This document shows, piece by piece, positions 1 to 9,709 of a stretch of DNA of 23,070 nucleotides. How positions within the stretch are numbered: the stretch's first letter is position 1; each line of letters begins with the position of its first letter. The translations under genes were made by a program, and so were the position numbers. The stretch covers positions 1 through 23,070 of the forward strand of contig JAZNDZ010000020.1 in assembly GCA_045588345.1 (NCBI GenBank), read 5' to 3'. The notes beneath the pieces are model-generated. The model made no database searches, was not told where the DNA came from, and saw only the letters and a list, made by a program, of their open reading frames with translations. Source of the stretch: HGM04593 sp045588345 (lineage in GTDB: Bacteria > Bacteroidota > Bacteroidia > Bacteroidales > Bacteroidaceae).

Positions 1-4
1 GAAA

Positions 5-379
5 ATGGCAGATTTGAAAGCTCTTGCAGAAGAATTGGTTAACCTTACAGTAAAAGACGTTAACGAACTTGCAACAATCCTTAAAGAAGAATATGGTATC
101 GAACCCGCTGCTGCAGCTGTTGCTGTTGCTGCTCCTGCTGCCGGTGGCGCTGCTGCTGCTGAGGAGAAGACAGCGTTCGACGTAGTTTTGAAGAGCGCAG
201 GTGCTCAGAAACTCGCAGTCGTTAAGGCTGTTAAGGAGGCTTGTGGTCTCGGTTTGAAGGAGGCTAAGGACCTTGTTGATGCTGCTCCTAGCGTGCTGAA
301 GGAGGGTCTTCCTAAGGCAGAGGCTGAGTCTTTGAAGAAGACTATCGAGGAGTCTGGTGCTGAGGTTGAGATTAAGTAA
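5..379 (+). CDS. rplL: 50S ribosomal protein L7/L12
   Basis: This is the stalk protein of the large ribosomal subunit, which recruits and activates translational GTPases. The 124-residue product has the family layout: a helical N-terminal dimerisation region (about residues 1-33), an Ala/Pro/Gly-rich flexible hinge (about 34-52), and a compact C-terminal domain beginning around KTAFDVVL and containing the conserved GLGLKEAKDLVD segment. Length and start (ATG four bases into the window) are normal for the family; the ribosome binding region lies outside. It is the first gene of the rplL-rpoB-rpoC run, and rplJ is expected just upstream. The alanine hinge makes the DNA at about 106-162 low-complexity (GCT/GCA codons); this reflects protein composition and is not an independent repeat. 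Confidence 0.98.
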   Translation: MADLKALAEELVNLTVKDVNELATILKEEYGIEPAAAAVAVAAPAAGGAAAAEEKTAFDVVLKSAGAQKLAVVKAVKEACGLGLKEAKDLVDAAPSVLKEGLPKAEAESLKKTIEESGAEVEIK

Positions 380-404
380 GCCCACTCAAGCCCTGCACAA
401 GGGT

Positions 405-444
405 AAAATGGTTAAGAACCCCCAAAGTGGGTTCTTAACCTTTT
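405..444 (+). terminator. rplL-rpoB intergenic attenuator/terminator hairpin
   Basis: A perfect 12-bp stem pairs 410-421 with 429-440 around a 7-nt loop (422-428) and is followed at once by four Ts (441-444). An AAAA run (405-408) sits just before the stem, so the T-run could extend the pairing past one bulged T. The shape is that of an intrinsic terminator, but it lies inside an operon whose next gene is essential. It therefore probably acts as a partial terminator that keeps rpoBC expression below rplL, as known for the Escherichia coli rplL-rpoB attenuator. Partial readthrough is inferred. Confidence 0.8.
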
Positions 445-485
445 GTGCGTAAAGAGAAAAGTAAGTTCTAAAACATTATGCCACA

Positions 486-3400
486 ATGTCGTTAAAAACT
501 GATAATCAAAGAATTAACTTTGCTTCTATAAAAGATCCAATGCCATGTCCGGACTTTTTGGAAGTACAATTGAAGTCTTTTGAGGACTTCCTGCAACTGG
601 ATACTCCACCTGAAAAGAGAGTCAATGACGGCCTTTACAAGGTCTTCGCAGAGAACTTCCCTATAACAGACACAAGAAACAACTTCGTGCTGGAGTTTCT
701 GGATTACTATATAGACCCACCCCGTTATTCAATAACAGAGTGCTTGGAGCGCGGTTTGACATACAGCGTTCCGTTAAAGGCAAAGTTGAAACTTTATTGT
801 ACCGATCCTGACCACGAGGATTTTGATACTGTCATACAGGATGTCTTCTTGGGACCTATCCCTTACATGACCAAGCAGGGTACATTCATTATCAATGGTG
901 CTGAGCGCGTTGTGGTTTCACAGTTGCACCGTTCGCCAGGCGTGTTCTTCGGTCAGAGCGTACACGCTAACGGTACACCGCTTTATTCAGCACGTATTAT
1001 CCCGTTCAAGGGTTCTTGGATTGAGTTTGCAACCGACATCAACAATGTCATGTATGCATACATCGATCGTAAGAAGAAGTTGCCTGTGACAACATTGCTC
1101 CGTGCAATCGGTTTTGAGAGCGATAAGGATATCCTCGAGATTTTTGATTTGGCCGAGGAGTATAAGGTGTCAAAGGCAAGCATGAAAAAGGTGCTCGGCC
1201 GCAAAATGGCAGGACACGTGGTAAAGACACGTCAGGAGGACTATGTTGATGCCGATACCGGTGAGGTTGTGTCTATCGAGCGCAGTGAAGTTGTAGTTGA
1301 GAGAGAGTCAGTGCTTGACCAGGATTTGGTTGACCGCATCCTGGACAGCGGTGTCGAGACAATTCTTCTCCACAAGGAGAACGATGCTCCCGATGCTGTT
1401 GACTATTCTCTTATCTTCAATACATTAGACAAGGATACAAGTAACTCCGAGAAAGAGGCTGTAAACTGTATTTTCCGTCTCTTGCGTAACGCAGAGCCTG
1501 CAGATGACGCAAGTGCACGTGAAGTAATCAACAATCTCTTCTTCTCTGACAAACGCTACGACTTGGGCGACGTGGGCCGTTACCGCATAAACCGCAAGTT
1601 GGGTCTTTCAACAGACATGGATGTCAGAGTGTTGACAAAGGAGGACATCATAGAAATTATCAAGTACCTTATCGGTCTTGTGAACTCAATGGCTACTGTC
1701 GATGACATTGACCACTTGAGCAACCGCCGTGTACGTACCGTAGGCGAGCAACTTTCCAACCAGTTCGCTATCGGTCTTGCACGTATGGCGCGTACTATTC
1801 GCGAGAGAATGAACGTGCGCGACAATGAGGTATTTACCCCAACAGACCTTATAAATGCAAAGACAGTTTCTGCTGTCATCAATACATTCTTCGGAACCAA
1901 TGCTTTGTCACAGTTCATGGACCAGACAAACCCGTTGGCCGAAATTACACACAAGCGTCGTCTCTCGGCACTCGGTCCCGGTGGTCTTTCACGTGAGCGT
2001 GCAGGTTTCGAGGTGCGTGACGTACACTATACACACTATGGCCGTCTCTGTCCTATCGAGACTCCTGAGGGCCCGAACATCGGTCTTATCTCATCTCTGT
2101 GTATATATGCAAAGATAAATGAACTTGGCTTTATTGTAACTCCTTACCGTCCTGTTGCAGACTGCAAAGTTGACATCAATAACGACCACGTAGTATACTA
2201 CACAGCAGAAGAAGAAGAAGGCAAGATTATCGCTCAGGGTAATGCTCCGCTTGATGCTGAGGGTAACTTTATCCTTAAAAAGGTAAAGACACGCCAGGAT
2301 GCCGACTATCCTGTTGTTGAGCCGGGCAGAGTAGAACTTATGGACGTATCTCCACAGCAGATTGCATCTATTGCTGCATCGCTCATTCCGTTCCTTGAGC
2401 ACGATGATGCCAACCGTGCACTCATGGGCTCTAACATGATGCGCCAGGCTGTTCCATTGTTGACTACCGAGGCTCCAATCGTGGGTACCGGTTTCGAGAA
2501 ACAGCTTGTTGAGGATTCCCGCACACAGATTGTCGCTGAGGGTGACGGTGTAGTAGAGTTTGTCGATGCTTCAAGAATTGTAATCAAGTACGACCGTACA
2601 GAGGAAGAAGAGTTCGTGAGTTTCGAACCAGCTTCAAAGGAGTACATCATTCCTAAGTTCCGTCGTACAAACCAGAATATGACTATTGACCTCCGTCCTA
2701 TCTGCGACAAGGGGCAGAAGGTTAAGGCAGGCGACATCCTCACCGAGGGTTATTCTACACAGGCTGGTGAACTTGCTTTGGGTAAGAACCTCCTTGTGGC
2801 ATACATGCCTTGGAAGGGTTATAACTATGAGGATGCTATCGTGCTCAATGAGAAGGTTGTCCGCGAGGATATACTCACATCAGTGCACGTCGATGAACTT
2901 TCTCTTGAAGTCCGTGAAACAAAGCGCGGTATGGAGGAATTTACATACGATATTCCTAACGTCAGCGAGGATGCTACAAAGGACCTTGACAAGAACGGTA
3001 TCATACGTGTAGGTGCTTATGTAAAACCCGGTGACATCATTATAGGTAAAATTACACCTAAGGGTGAATCAGACCCAACACCCGAAGAGAAACTCCTCCG
3101 TGCAATCTTTGGCGACAAGGCCGGTGATGTAAAGGATGCTTCTTTGAAGGCTTCTCCTTCGCTTCAGGGTGTTGTAATTGACCGCCGTCTCTTCCAGCGT
3201 GCCGAGAAGACTCGTTCGGCAAAGATGGCCGACAAGGCTAAATTGCCAAAGATTGATGATGAGTTCCAGAAGAAGGTTGATGACCTCAAAGCTATTCTTG
3301 TCGACAAGTTGCTGAAACTTGTGAACGGTCGCGTATCACAGGGTGTCAAGGACTTTATGGGCACAGAGGTCATTGCTAAGGGTGCCAAGTTCACACGTCC

Positions 3401-4304
3401 CGAACTTGATGCTCTTGACTACACATCGGTGCAGCTCAGCAAGTGGACTGCCGATGCACACACCAATGACCTTATACGTTCCCTTATCATCAACTTCATC
3501 CACAAGTATAAGGAACTTGACGCAGAGGTAAAGCGCGAGAAGTTCGCCCTCACAATCGGTGATGAACTTCCTTCAGGTACAATGAAGATGGCAAAGGTAT
3601 ATATTGCCAAGAAGCGTAAAATCGGTGTCGGTGACAAGATGGCGGGTCGTCACGGTAACAAGGGTATCGTGTCACGCGTAGTACGTCAGGAGGATATGCC
3701 GTTCCTTGAGGATGGTACTCCTGTAGATATTATCCTTAACCCGCTGGGTGTGCCTTCACGTATGAACATCGGTCAGATTTTTGAGACCGTACTCGGCCGT
3801 GCAGGTAAGGAACTTGGTGTCAAGTTCGCCACTCCTATTTTCGACGGTGCAAAACTTGATGACCTTTGCGAGTGGACCGATAAGGCTGGTATCCCACGTT
3901 TCGGTAAGACATACCTCTATGACGGTGGTACCGGTGAGCGTTTTGACCAGCCTGCAACAGTGGGTGTCAGCTACATGCTGAAACTCGGTCACATGGTCGA
4001 GGACAAGATGCACGCACGTTCAATCGGACCATACTCGCTCATTACCCAGCAACCGCTTGGCGGTAAGGCACAGTTCGGTGGTCAGCGTTTTGGAGAGATG
4101 GAGGTTTGGGCTCTCGAGGCATTCGGTGCAGCCCACATCCTGCAGGAGATTCTGACAATCAAGTCCGACGACGTTGCCGGCCGTTCAAAGGCATACGAGG
4201 CTATTGTAAAGGGAGATCCAATGCCGACTCCAAGCTTGCCGGAATCACTCAATGTGTTGTTGCATGAGTTGCGCGGCCTTGGTCTGAGCATTTCATTTGA
4301 ATAA
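486..4304 (+). CDS. rpoB: DNA-directed RNA polymerase subunit beta
   Basis: This is the beta subunit of RNA polymerase, forming one pincer of the clamp and part of the catalytic centre. The 1272 residues match Bacteroidales RpoB length. Visible landmarks are the N-terminal lobe with RSPGVFFG; the rifampicin-pocket segment QFMDQTNPLAEITHKRRLSALGPGG starting near residue 476; the GRLCPIETPEGPNIGLI motif; the GDKMAGRHGNKG active-site motif at about 1049-1060; and the C-terminal GGKAQFGGQRFGEMEVWALEAFGA segment that contacts beta-prime. At positions equivalent to E. coli D516, H526 and S531 it has D479, H489 and S494, the usual rifampicin-sensitive residues. A charged stretch between about 930 and 1000 fits the lineage-specific insert of this phylum. 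The start at 486 lies 106 nt after rplL, past the hairpin; rpoC follows 30 nt after the stop. Confidence 0.99.
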   Translation: MSLKTDNQRINFASIKDPMPCPDFLEVQLKSFEDFLQLDTPPEKRVNDGLYKVFAENFPITDTRNNFVLEFLDYYIDPPRYSITECLERGLTYSVPLKAKLKLYCTDPDHEDFDTVIQDVFLGPIPYMTKQGTFIINGAERVVVSQLHRSPGVFFGQSVHANGTPLYSARIIPFKGSWIEFATDINNVMYAYIDRKKKLPVTTLLRAIGFESDKDILEIFDLAEEYKVSKASMKKVLGRKMAGHVVKTRQEDYVDADTGEVVSIERSEVVVERESVLDQDLVDRILDSGVETILLHKENDAPDAVDYSLIFNTLDKDTSNSEKEAVNCIFRLLRNAEPADDASAREVINNLFFSDKRYDLGDVGRYRINRKLGLSTDMDVRVLTKEDIIEIIKYLIGLVNSMATVDDIDHLSNRRVRTVGEQLSNQFAIGLARMARTIRERMNVRDNEVFTPTDLINAKTVSAVINTFFGTNALSQFMDQTNPLAEITHKRRLSALGPGGLSRERAGFEVRDVHYTHYGRLCPIETPEGPNIGLISSLCIYAKINELGFIVTPYRPVADCKVDINNDHVVYYTAEEEEGKIIAQGNAPLDAEGNFILKKVKTRQDADYPVVEPGRVELMDVSPQQIASIAASLIPFLEHDDANRALMGSNMMRQAVPLLTTEAPIVGTGFEKQLVEDSRTQIVAEGDGVVEFVDASRIVIKYDRTEEEEFVSFEPASKEYIIPKFRRTNQNMTIDLRPICDKGQKVKAGDILTEGYSTQAGELALGKNLLVAYMPWKGYNYEDAIVLNEKVVREDILTSVHVDELSLEVRETKRGMEEFTYDIPNVSEDATKDLDKNGIIRVGAYVKPGDIIIGKITPKGESDPTPEEKLLRAIFGDKAGDVKDASLKASPSLQGVVIDRRLFQRAEKTRSAKMADKAKLPKIDDEFQKKVDDLKAILVDKLLKLVNGRVSQGVKDFMGTEVIAKGAKFTRPELDALDYTSVQLSKWTADAHTNDLIRSLIINFIHKYKELDAEVKREKFALTIGDELPSGTMKMAKVYIAKKRKIGVGDKMAGRHGNKGIVSRVVRQEDMPFLEDGTPVDIILNPLGVPSRMNIGQIFETVLGRAGKELGVKFATPIFDGAKLDDLCEWTDKAGIPRFGKTYLYDGGTGERFDQPATVGVSYMLKLGHMVEDKMHARSIGPYSLITQQPLGGKAQFGGQRFGEMEVWALEAFGAAHILQEILTIKSDDVAGRSKAYEAIVKGDPMPTPSLPESLNVLLHELRGLGLSISFE

Positions 4305-4334
4305 TTAATCCATCACGTTTGTCAATATACAACT

Positions 4335-7300
4335 ATGGCTTTTAGAAAAGAAACTAAGACAAAAAATAATTTCTCGAAGATTACCATCGGTCTTGCTTCA
4401 CCGCAGGAGATTTTGAGTAATTCATGTGGAGAGGTGTTGAAACCGGAAACAATCAACTACCGTACCTATAAGCCCGAGCGTGACGGATTGTTCTGCGAGC
4501 GTATATTCGGTCCGGTAAAGGATTACGAGTGCCACTGCGGAAAATACAAGCGCATACGTTATAAAGGTATTGTCTGCGACCGTTGCGGTGTAATGGTTAC
4601 AGAGAAGAAGGTGCGCCGTGAGCGCATGGGTCACATCCAGCTTGTTGTGCCTGTTGCCCACATCTGGTACTTCCGTTCATTGCCTAACAAGATAGGTTAT
4701 CTGCTCGGCCTTCCCACAAAGATGCTCGATGCAGTAATCTATTATGAGAAATATATCGTTATCCAGCCGGGCGTAATGGCTCGCAAAGAGAACGAACCAC
4801 GCCAGGATATCCCTGGTAAGGAGAATGTTCTTGACGGTGTTGATACAATGCAACTGCTCACAGAGGATGAGTACATTACTATAATGGACAATCTTCCACA
4901 GGGCAATGAGTATCTTGACGACAGCGATCCTAACAAGTTCATTGCGAAGATGGGTGCCGAGGCTATTCAGGACCTTCTTGCACGCATAGACCTTGACTCG
5001 CTTTCATACGAACTCCGTAACCGTGCGAACACCGACATGTCGCAGCAGCGCAAGAACGAGGCTCTCAAGCGCCTTCAGGTTGTAGAGTCATTCCGTTCTT
5101 CAATGGCAGCTTCAAACGGCAACAACCGTCCTGAGTGGATGATTATGAATGTCATCCCGGTGACACCACCGGAACTCCGTCCTTTGGTTCCGCTGGATGG
5201 CGGACGTTTTGCTACGTCTGACCTCAACGACCTCTACCGCCGTGTAATCATACGTAACAACCGTCTTAAGAAACTTATTGAAATCAAGGCTCCTGAGGTG
5301 ATTCTGCGCAACGAGAAGCGTATGTTGCAGGAGGCTGTCGATTCATTGTTCGACAATTCACGCAAGGCAAGCGCTTTGAAGTCCGACGCAAACCGTCCAT
5401 TGAAATCTCTCTCTGACAGTCTCAAAGGTAAGCAGGGACGTTTCCGTCAGAACCTTCTCGGTAAGCGTGTCGACTATTCAGCACGTTCGGTTATCGTCGT
5501 AGGTCCGGAACTCAAGATGGGTGAGTGCGGTCTTCCCAAGCTTATGGCAGCCGAACTTTACAAGCCATTTATCATTCGCAAGCTCATAGAGCGCGGTATC
5601 GTTAAGACTGTAAAGTCGGCAAAGAAGATTGTTGACCGTCGCGAGCCAATCATTTGGGATATTCTGGAGCATGTAATGAAGGGTCACCCGGTTCTTTTGA
5701 ACCGTGCGCCGACACTTCACCGTTTGGGTATTCAGGCATTCCAGCCTAAGATGATTGAGGGCAAGGCAATCCAGCTTCATCCGCTTGCATGTACTGCGTT
5801 CAACGCCGACTTCGACGGTGACCAGATGGCCGTACACTTGCCACTTAGCAACGAGGCTATACTGGAGGCTCAGATGCTGATGCTCCAGTCACACAATATT
5901 TTGAACCCCTCAAACGGCGCTCCTATTACAGTCCCTTCGCAGGATATGGTTCTTGGTCTTTACTACATTACCAAACTCCGTGAGGGTGCCAAGGGTTCAG
6001 GCATGACATTCTATGGTCCCGAGGAGGCAATGATTGCCTATAATCAGGGCCGTGTAGAGGTTCATGCTCCTGTCAAGGTTGTGGTTGAGGACCGTGATGA
6101 GAACGGCGAATATATACAGGTCCTCCGTGAAACATCTGTCGGACGCATCATCGTCAATCAGATTGTTCCCCGCGAGATGGGCTTCATAAATACAATCATT
6201 TCAAAGAAGTCACTCCGTGACATCATTACCGAGGTCATCAAGCGTGTAGGTGTTGCACGTTCTGCAGAGTTCCTTGACGGAATCAAGAACCTTGGTTATT
6301 ACATGGCGTTCAAGGGTGGTCTTTCATTCAACCTTGATGACGTTATCATTCCTAAGGAGAAAGAGGAACTTGTACGCAAGGGTAACGAAAAGGTTGAGGA
6401 AATTCTTGCGGAGTATAACCTCGGTCTTATCACAGACAAGGAACGTTACAACAAGGTTGTCGATGAGTGGACACACGTTAATGCCGATTTGGCGAATGTG
6501 CTCATGAAGACAATTTCTGCCGATGACCAGGGCTTCAACTCTGTGTTCATGATGCTTGATTCGGGTGCCCGTGGTTCTAAGGACCAGATTCGTCAGCTAT
6601 CAGGTATGCGTGGTCTTATGGCAAAGCCTCAGAAGGCGGGTTCAGAGGGTGCACAGATTATTGAGAACCCGATTCTTTCAAACTTTAAGGAGGGTCTTTC
6701 TGTGCTTGAATACTTTATCTCTTCTCACGGTGCACGTAAGGGTCTTGCCGACACCGCTTTGAAGACAGCCGATGCAGGTTATTTGACACGTCGTCTTGTT
6801 GACGTTTCACACGATGTCATCATCAACGAGGAGGATTGCGGCACACTGCGCGGTCTTGTATGTACAGCACTCAAGAACGGTGACGAGGTTGTCGCAACTC
6901 TTGGAGAACGCATCATGGGTCGTGTGTCGGTACACGATGTCGTTCATCCTACAACAGGAAAGATACTCGTTGCTTCGGGTGAACTCATTACTGAGGCTAT
7001 CGCAGATGAAATAGAGAAGTCTCCTATTGAGAGCGTCGAGATACGTTCAGTGCTCACATGCGAGTCAAAGCATGGTGTATGCGCCAAGTGTTATGGCCGC
7101 AACCTTGCAACAAGCCGCATGGTTGAGAAGGGTGAGGCTGTCGGTGTCATCGCTGCACAGTCAATCGGTGAGCCGGGTACACAGCTTACGCTTCGTACTT
7201 TCCACGCCGGTGGTACTGCCGCCAATATTGCTGCCGACGCAACAATCCGTGCAAAGCATGCTTCACGTCTCAAGTTCGAGGAATTGCGTACAGTTGACAC

Positions 7301-8684
7301 AGTAGAGCCCGACGGCACACCTGTAAAGATTGTAGTAAGCCGCTTGAGCGAGGTTCGCTTTGTTGACGTGAACACAGGCATTGTACTTTCATCACACAAT
7401 ATCCCATACGGTTCTAAACTCTATGCAAGCGAGGACGAACTCGTTGAGAAGGGCAAGGTAATTGCTTCTTGGGACCCATTCAACGCCGTAATTGTTACTG
7501 AGGTTGCCGGTAAGGTTGAATTTGAGTCTGTTGTCGAGAACGTTACATACAAAGTCGAGACTGACGAAAGTACAGGCTTGCATGAGATTGTCATCATTGA
7601 ATCTAAGGACAAGAACAAGATACCTACCGTACACATCAACGATGAGAACGGCAACTCGCTTCACAACTATAACTTGCCTGTAGGCGGTCACGTAGTTGTT
7701 GAGGATGGTGATGTTCTCAAGGCCGGTGATGTGATTGTGAAGATTCCTCGTGTATTCGGTAGTGCAGGTGACATTACCGGTGGTCTTCCACGTGTAACAG
7801 AACTCTTTGAGGCGCGCAACCCGTCTAACCCGGCTGTCGTTTCTGAAATTGACGGTGAGGTCACAATGGGTAAGGTAAAACGTGGTAACCGCGAGATTGT
7901 CGTAACATCTAAAGTCGGAGATGTCAAGAAGTATCTTGTCGCACTTTCTAAGCAGATTCTTGTTCAGGACGGTGACTATGTACGTGCTGGAACTCCGCTT
8001 TCTGACGGTGCTGTTACTCCATCGGATATCCTCGCTATCAAGGGACCAACCGCAGTTCAGGAGTACATTGTCAACGAGGCTCAGGACGTATACCGTTCAC
8101 AGGGTGTGAAAATCAACGACAAGCACTTTGAGATTATAGTACGCCAGATGATGCGCAAGGTTCAAATCAACGAACCGGGCGATACCCGCTTCCTTGAGCA
8201 GCAGGTTGTCGACAAACTCCAGTTTCAGGAGGAGAACGACCGCATCTGGGGCAAGAAGGTTGTTGTTGATGCAGGTGACTCCGAAAATCTCAAGCCTGGT
8301 CAGATAATCACTGCCCGCAAGTTGCGCGACGAGAACAGTATGCTCAAGCGTCGTGACCTCAAGCCTGTTGAAGCACGTGAGGCACAGCCTGCAACATCAA
8401 CACAGATTCTGCAGGGTATTACACGCGCAGCATTGCAGACACAGAGTTTCATGTCGGCTGCATCGTTCCAGGAGACAACAAAGGTGCTCAACGAGGCTGC
8501 AATCAATATGAAGAGCGACAACCTACTCGGAATGAAGGAGAACGTTATCTGCGGTCACCTTATACCGGCCGGTACAGGTCAGCGCGACTTCAACAAGATT
8601 GTTGTCGGTTCAAAAGAGGATTATGAGCGTATACAGGCCAACAAGAAGGTTGTACTTGATTTTTCAGACGACACAATGGAATAA
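4335..8684 (+). CDS. rpoC: DNA-directed RNA polymerase subunit beta-prime
   Basis: This is the beta-prime subunit, which carries the catalytic Mg2+ of RNA polymerase. The 1449-residue product contains NADFDGDQMAVH at residues 490-501, with metal-binding D492, D494 and D496. The N-terminal zinc site is visible as C66/C68/C81/C84 in the ECHCGKYK...CDRCG segment. The second zinc site is C835 with C909, C916 and C919 (CESKHGVCAKCYG). The bridge-helix/trigger-loop region is represented by SIGEPGTQLTLRTFHAGGTA. It is slightly longer than E. coli RpoC and typical for Bacteroidales. It is cotranscribed with rpoB and ends at a strong hairpin about 30 nt past the stop. I saw no frame disruption or missing catalytic residue. 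Confidence 0.99.
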   Translation: MAFRKETKTKNNFSKITIGLASPQEILSNSCGEVLKPETINYRTYKPERDGLFCERIFGPVKDYECHCGKYKRIRYKGIVCDRCGVMVTEKKVRRERMGHIQLVVPVAHIWYFRSLPNKIGYLLGLPTKMLDAVIYYEKYIVIQPGVMARKENEPRQDIPGKENVLDGVDTMQLLTEDEYITIMDNLPQGNEYLDDSDPNKFIAKMGAEAIQDLLARIDLDSLSYELRNRANTDMSQQRKNEALKRLQVVESFRSSMAASNGNNRPEWMIMNVIPVTPPELRPLVPLDGGRFATSDLNDLYRRVIIRNNRLKKLIEIKAPEVILRNEKRMLQEAVDSLFDNSRKASALKSDANRPLKSLSDSLKGKQGRFRQNLLGKRVDYSARSVIVVGPELKMGECGLPKLMAAELYKPFIIRKLIERGIVKTVKSAKKIVDRREPIIWDILEHVMKGHPVLLNRAPTLHRLGIQAFQPKMIEGKAIQLHPLACTAFNADFDGDQMAVHLPLSNEAILEAQMLMLQSHNILNPSNGAPITVPSQDMVLGLYYITKLREGAKGSGMTFYGPEEAMIAYNQGRVEVHAPVKVVVEDRDENGEYIQVLRETSVGRIIVNQIVPREMGFINTIISKKSLRDIITEVIKRVGVARSAEFLDGIKNLGYYMAFKGGLSFNLDDVIIPKEKEELVRKGNEKVEEILAEYNLGLITDKERYNKVVDEWTHVNADLANVLMKTISADDQGFNSVFMMLDSGARGSKDQIRQLSGMRGLMAKPQKAGSEGAQIIENPILSNFKEGLSVLEYFISSHGARKGLADTALKTADAGYLTRRLVDVSHDVIINEEDCGTLRGLVCTALKNGDEVVATLGERIMGRVSVHDVVHPTTGKILVASGELITEAIADEIEKSPIESVEIRSVLTCESKHGVCAKCYGRNLATSRMVEKGEAVGVIAAQSIGEPGTQLTLRTFHAGGTAANIAADATIRAKHASRLKFEELRTVDTVEPDGTPVKIVVSRLSEVRFVDVNTGIVLSSHNIPYGSKLYASEDELVEKGKVIASWDPFNAVIVTEVAGKVEFESVVENVTYKVETDESTGLHEIVIIESKDKNKIPTVHINDENGNSLHNYNLPVGGHVVVEDGDVLKAGDVIVKIPRVFGSAGDITGGLPRVTELFEARNPSNPAVVSEIDGEVTMGKVKRGNREIVVTSKVGDVKKYLVALSKQILVQDGDYVRAGTPLSDGAVTPSDILAIKGPTAVQEYIVNEAQDVYRSQGVKINDKHFEIIVRQMMRKVQINEPGDTRFLEQQVVDKLQFQEENDRIWGKKVVVDAGDSENLKPGQIITARKLRDENSMLKRRDLKPVEAREAQPATSTQILQGITRAALQTQSFMSAASFQETTKVLNEAAINMKSDNLLGMKENVICGHLIPAGTGQRDFNKIVVGSKEDYERIQANKKVVLDFSDDTME

Positions 8685-8712
8685 GTTGTTGTGATATTAA
8701 CAATCCATAAAA

Positions 8713-8757
8713 ACAAAGCAAGGGCACCAAAATACGGTGCCCTTGCTTGTTCATTTT
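8713..8757 (+). terminator. Rho-independent terminator of the rplL-rpoBC operon
   Basis: A perfect 13-bp stem pairs 8716-8728 with 8736-8748 around a 7-nt AT-rich loop, followed by the T-rich stretch GTTCATTTTCTG. It lies 31 nt after the rpoC stop and before a separate promoter, so it marks the end of the RNA-polymerase transcription unit. Confidence 0.88.
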
Positions 8758-8817
8758 CTGCCAACTATATATGTACCGATTTTGCGGTTATTCTTGACTT
8801 ATATAATCAGGAAATAT

Positions 8818-8849
8818 CTTGTTTTTATAATAATTTAAATTTAATTTTG
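8818..8849 (+). promoter_or_regulatory. Bacteroidetes-type promoter for the acyltransferase pair
   Basis: TAATTTTG at 8842-8849 matches the TAnnTTTG -7 consensus of the Bacteroidetes primary sigma factor exactly. CTTG at 8818-8821, exactly 20 nt upstream, matches the TTTG -33 element at three of four bases. The region is strongly AT-rich and lies between the rpoC terminator and the next start codon, giving an expected 5' leader of roughly 20-25 nt. No other element of note was seen in the 194-nt gap between rpoC and this gene. Confidence 0.75.
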
Positions 8850-8878
8850 CATCATATACGTATATAGGGTAATAGCGC

Positions 8879-9691
8879 ATGGATGAAACGTTGCAAATAG
8901 ATATAGATAAGATTCTGACAGCCAAGGCTGGCAAGAAAGCACGTTATGTGCCGCGTTTCCTTGTATCTTATCTCAAGAAAATTGTGCATCAGAATGAGGT
9001 AAATGAATTCTTGCGCGCTAATCATGAGAAGCGTGGGCTTGATTTTGTAAATGCTTTCATGGAGTACTTCAACAACTCTTTCGAGGTTACCGGTATTGAG
9101 AATCTCCCTAAAGACGGCCTTTGCACCTTTGTGAGCAATCACCCTCTTGGAGCACAGGATGGCTTAGGGCTGGCACATATATTGGGTCCACATTATCAGG
9201 GCAAGATAAAGTTCCTTGTCAATGACCTGCTCATGAATATACCACACCTTGCCGAATTTTGGGTGCCGATAAACAAAACCGGCAAGCAGGCACGTAATTT
9301 TCCCCAGCAGGTGAACGCTGCTTTTGAAAGTGACAACCACATAGTTATGTTCCCTGCCGGTCTGTGCTCACGCAAGAGAAACGGCATCATCCGTGACCTT
9401 GAATGGAAAAAGACTTTCATTACAAAGAGTGTCCAATCACAGCGCGACATTGTTCCTATACATTTTGAAGGCGAGAACTCAAAGTTCTTCTACAGGCTTG
9501 CGAATGTAAACAGGATGCTTGGTATAAAATTCAATATCGCGATGCTCTATTTGAGTGATGAAATGTTCAAGAACAGGAACAAGAGATTCAAGGTTACCAT
9601 AGGCAAGCCAATCCCCTGGCAGACATTTGATAAAAGCAAGACACCTGCCGAGTGGGCGCAACATGTAAAAGAGATTGTTTACGCATTATAG
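8879..9691 (+). CDS. glsA: PlsC-like O-acyltransferase (probable glycine-lipid GlsA)
   Basis: The 270-residue product belongs to the lysophosphatidic-acid acyltransferase superfamily. It has a catalytic NHPLGAQDG block at residues 87-95, with His88 and Asp94 standing in for the H-x4-D motif with one extra residue, as in the Bacteroidetes branch. An FPAGLCSRKRNG block near 158-169 replaces the FPEGTRS motif. There is no signal peptide or obvious transmembrane helix, so peripheral membrane attachment is likely. It lies 18 nt upstream of an OlsB-like N-acyltransferase gene. In Bacteroides thetaiotaomicron such a pair makes glycine lipids: GlsB N-acylates glycine with a 3-hydroxy fatty acid and GlsA adds the second acyl chain to the hydroxyl. 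Assignment as GlsA rather than a general PlsC is inferred from motif type and neighbour. Confidence 0.8.
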   Translation: MDETLQIDIDKILTAKAGKKARYVPRFLVSYLKKIVHQNEVNEFLRANHEKRGLDFVNAFMEYFNNSFEVTGIENLPKDGLCTFVSNHPLGAQDGLGLAHILGPHYQGKIKFLVNDLLMNIPHLAEFWVPINKTGKQARNFPQQVNAAFESDNHIVMFPAGLCSRKRNGIIRDLEWKKTFITKSVQSQRDIVPIHFEGENSKFFYRLANVNRMLGIKFNIAMLYLSDEMFKNRNKRFKVTIGKPIPWQTFDKSKTPAEWAQHVKEIVYAL

Positions 9692-9709
9692 AAACACTAC
9701 AGACACTAT

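Noticed and set aside
106..162. GCT/GCA-rich low-complexity DNA in rplL, considered as a short tandem repeat.
   Set aside because: It encodes the alanine-rich L7/L12 hinge, which is universal in the family.
2203..2223. GAA triplet run in rpoB, considered as a slippage-prone microsatellite.
   Set aside because: It encodes a short Glu run in a variable loop, is only a few repeats long, and slippage in an essential gene would be lethal.
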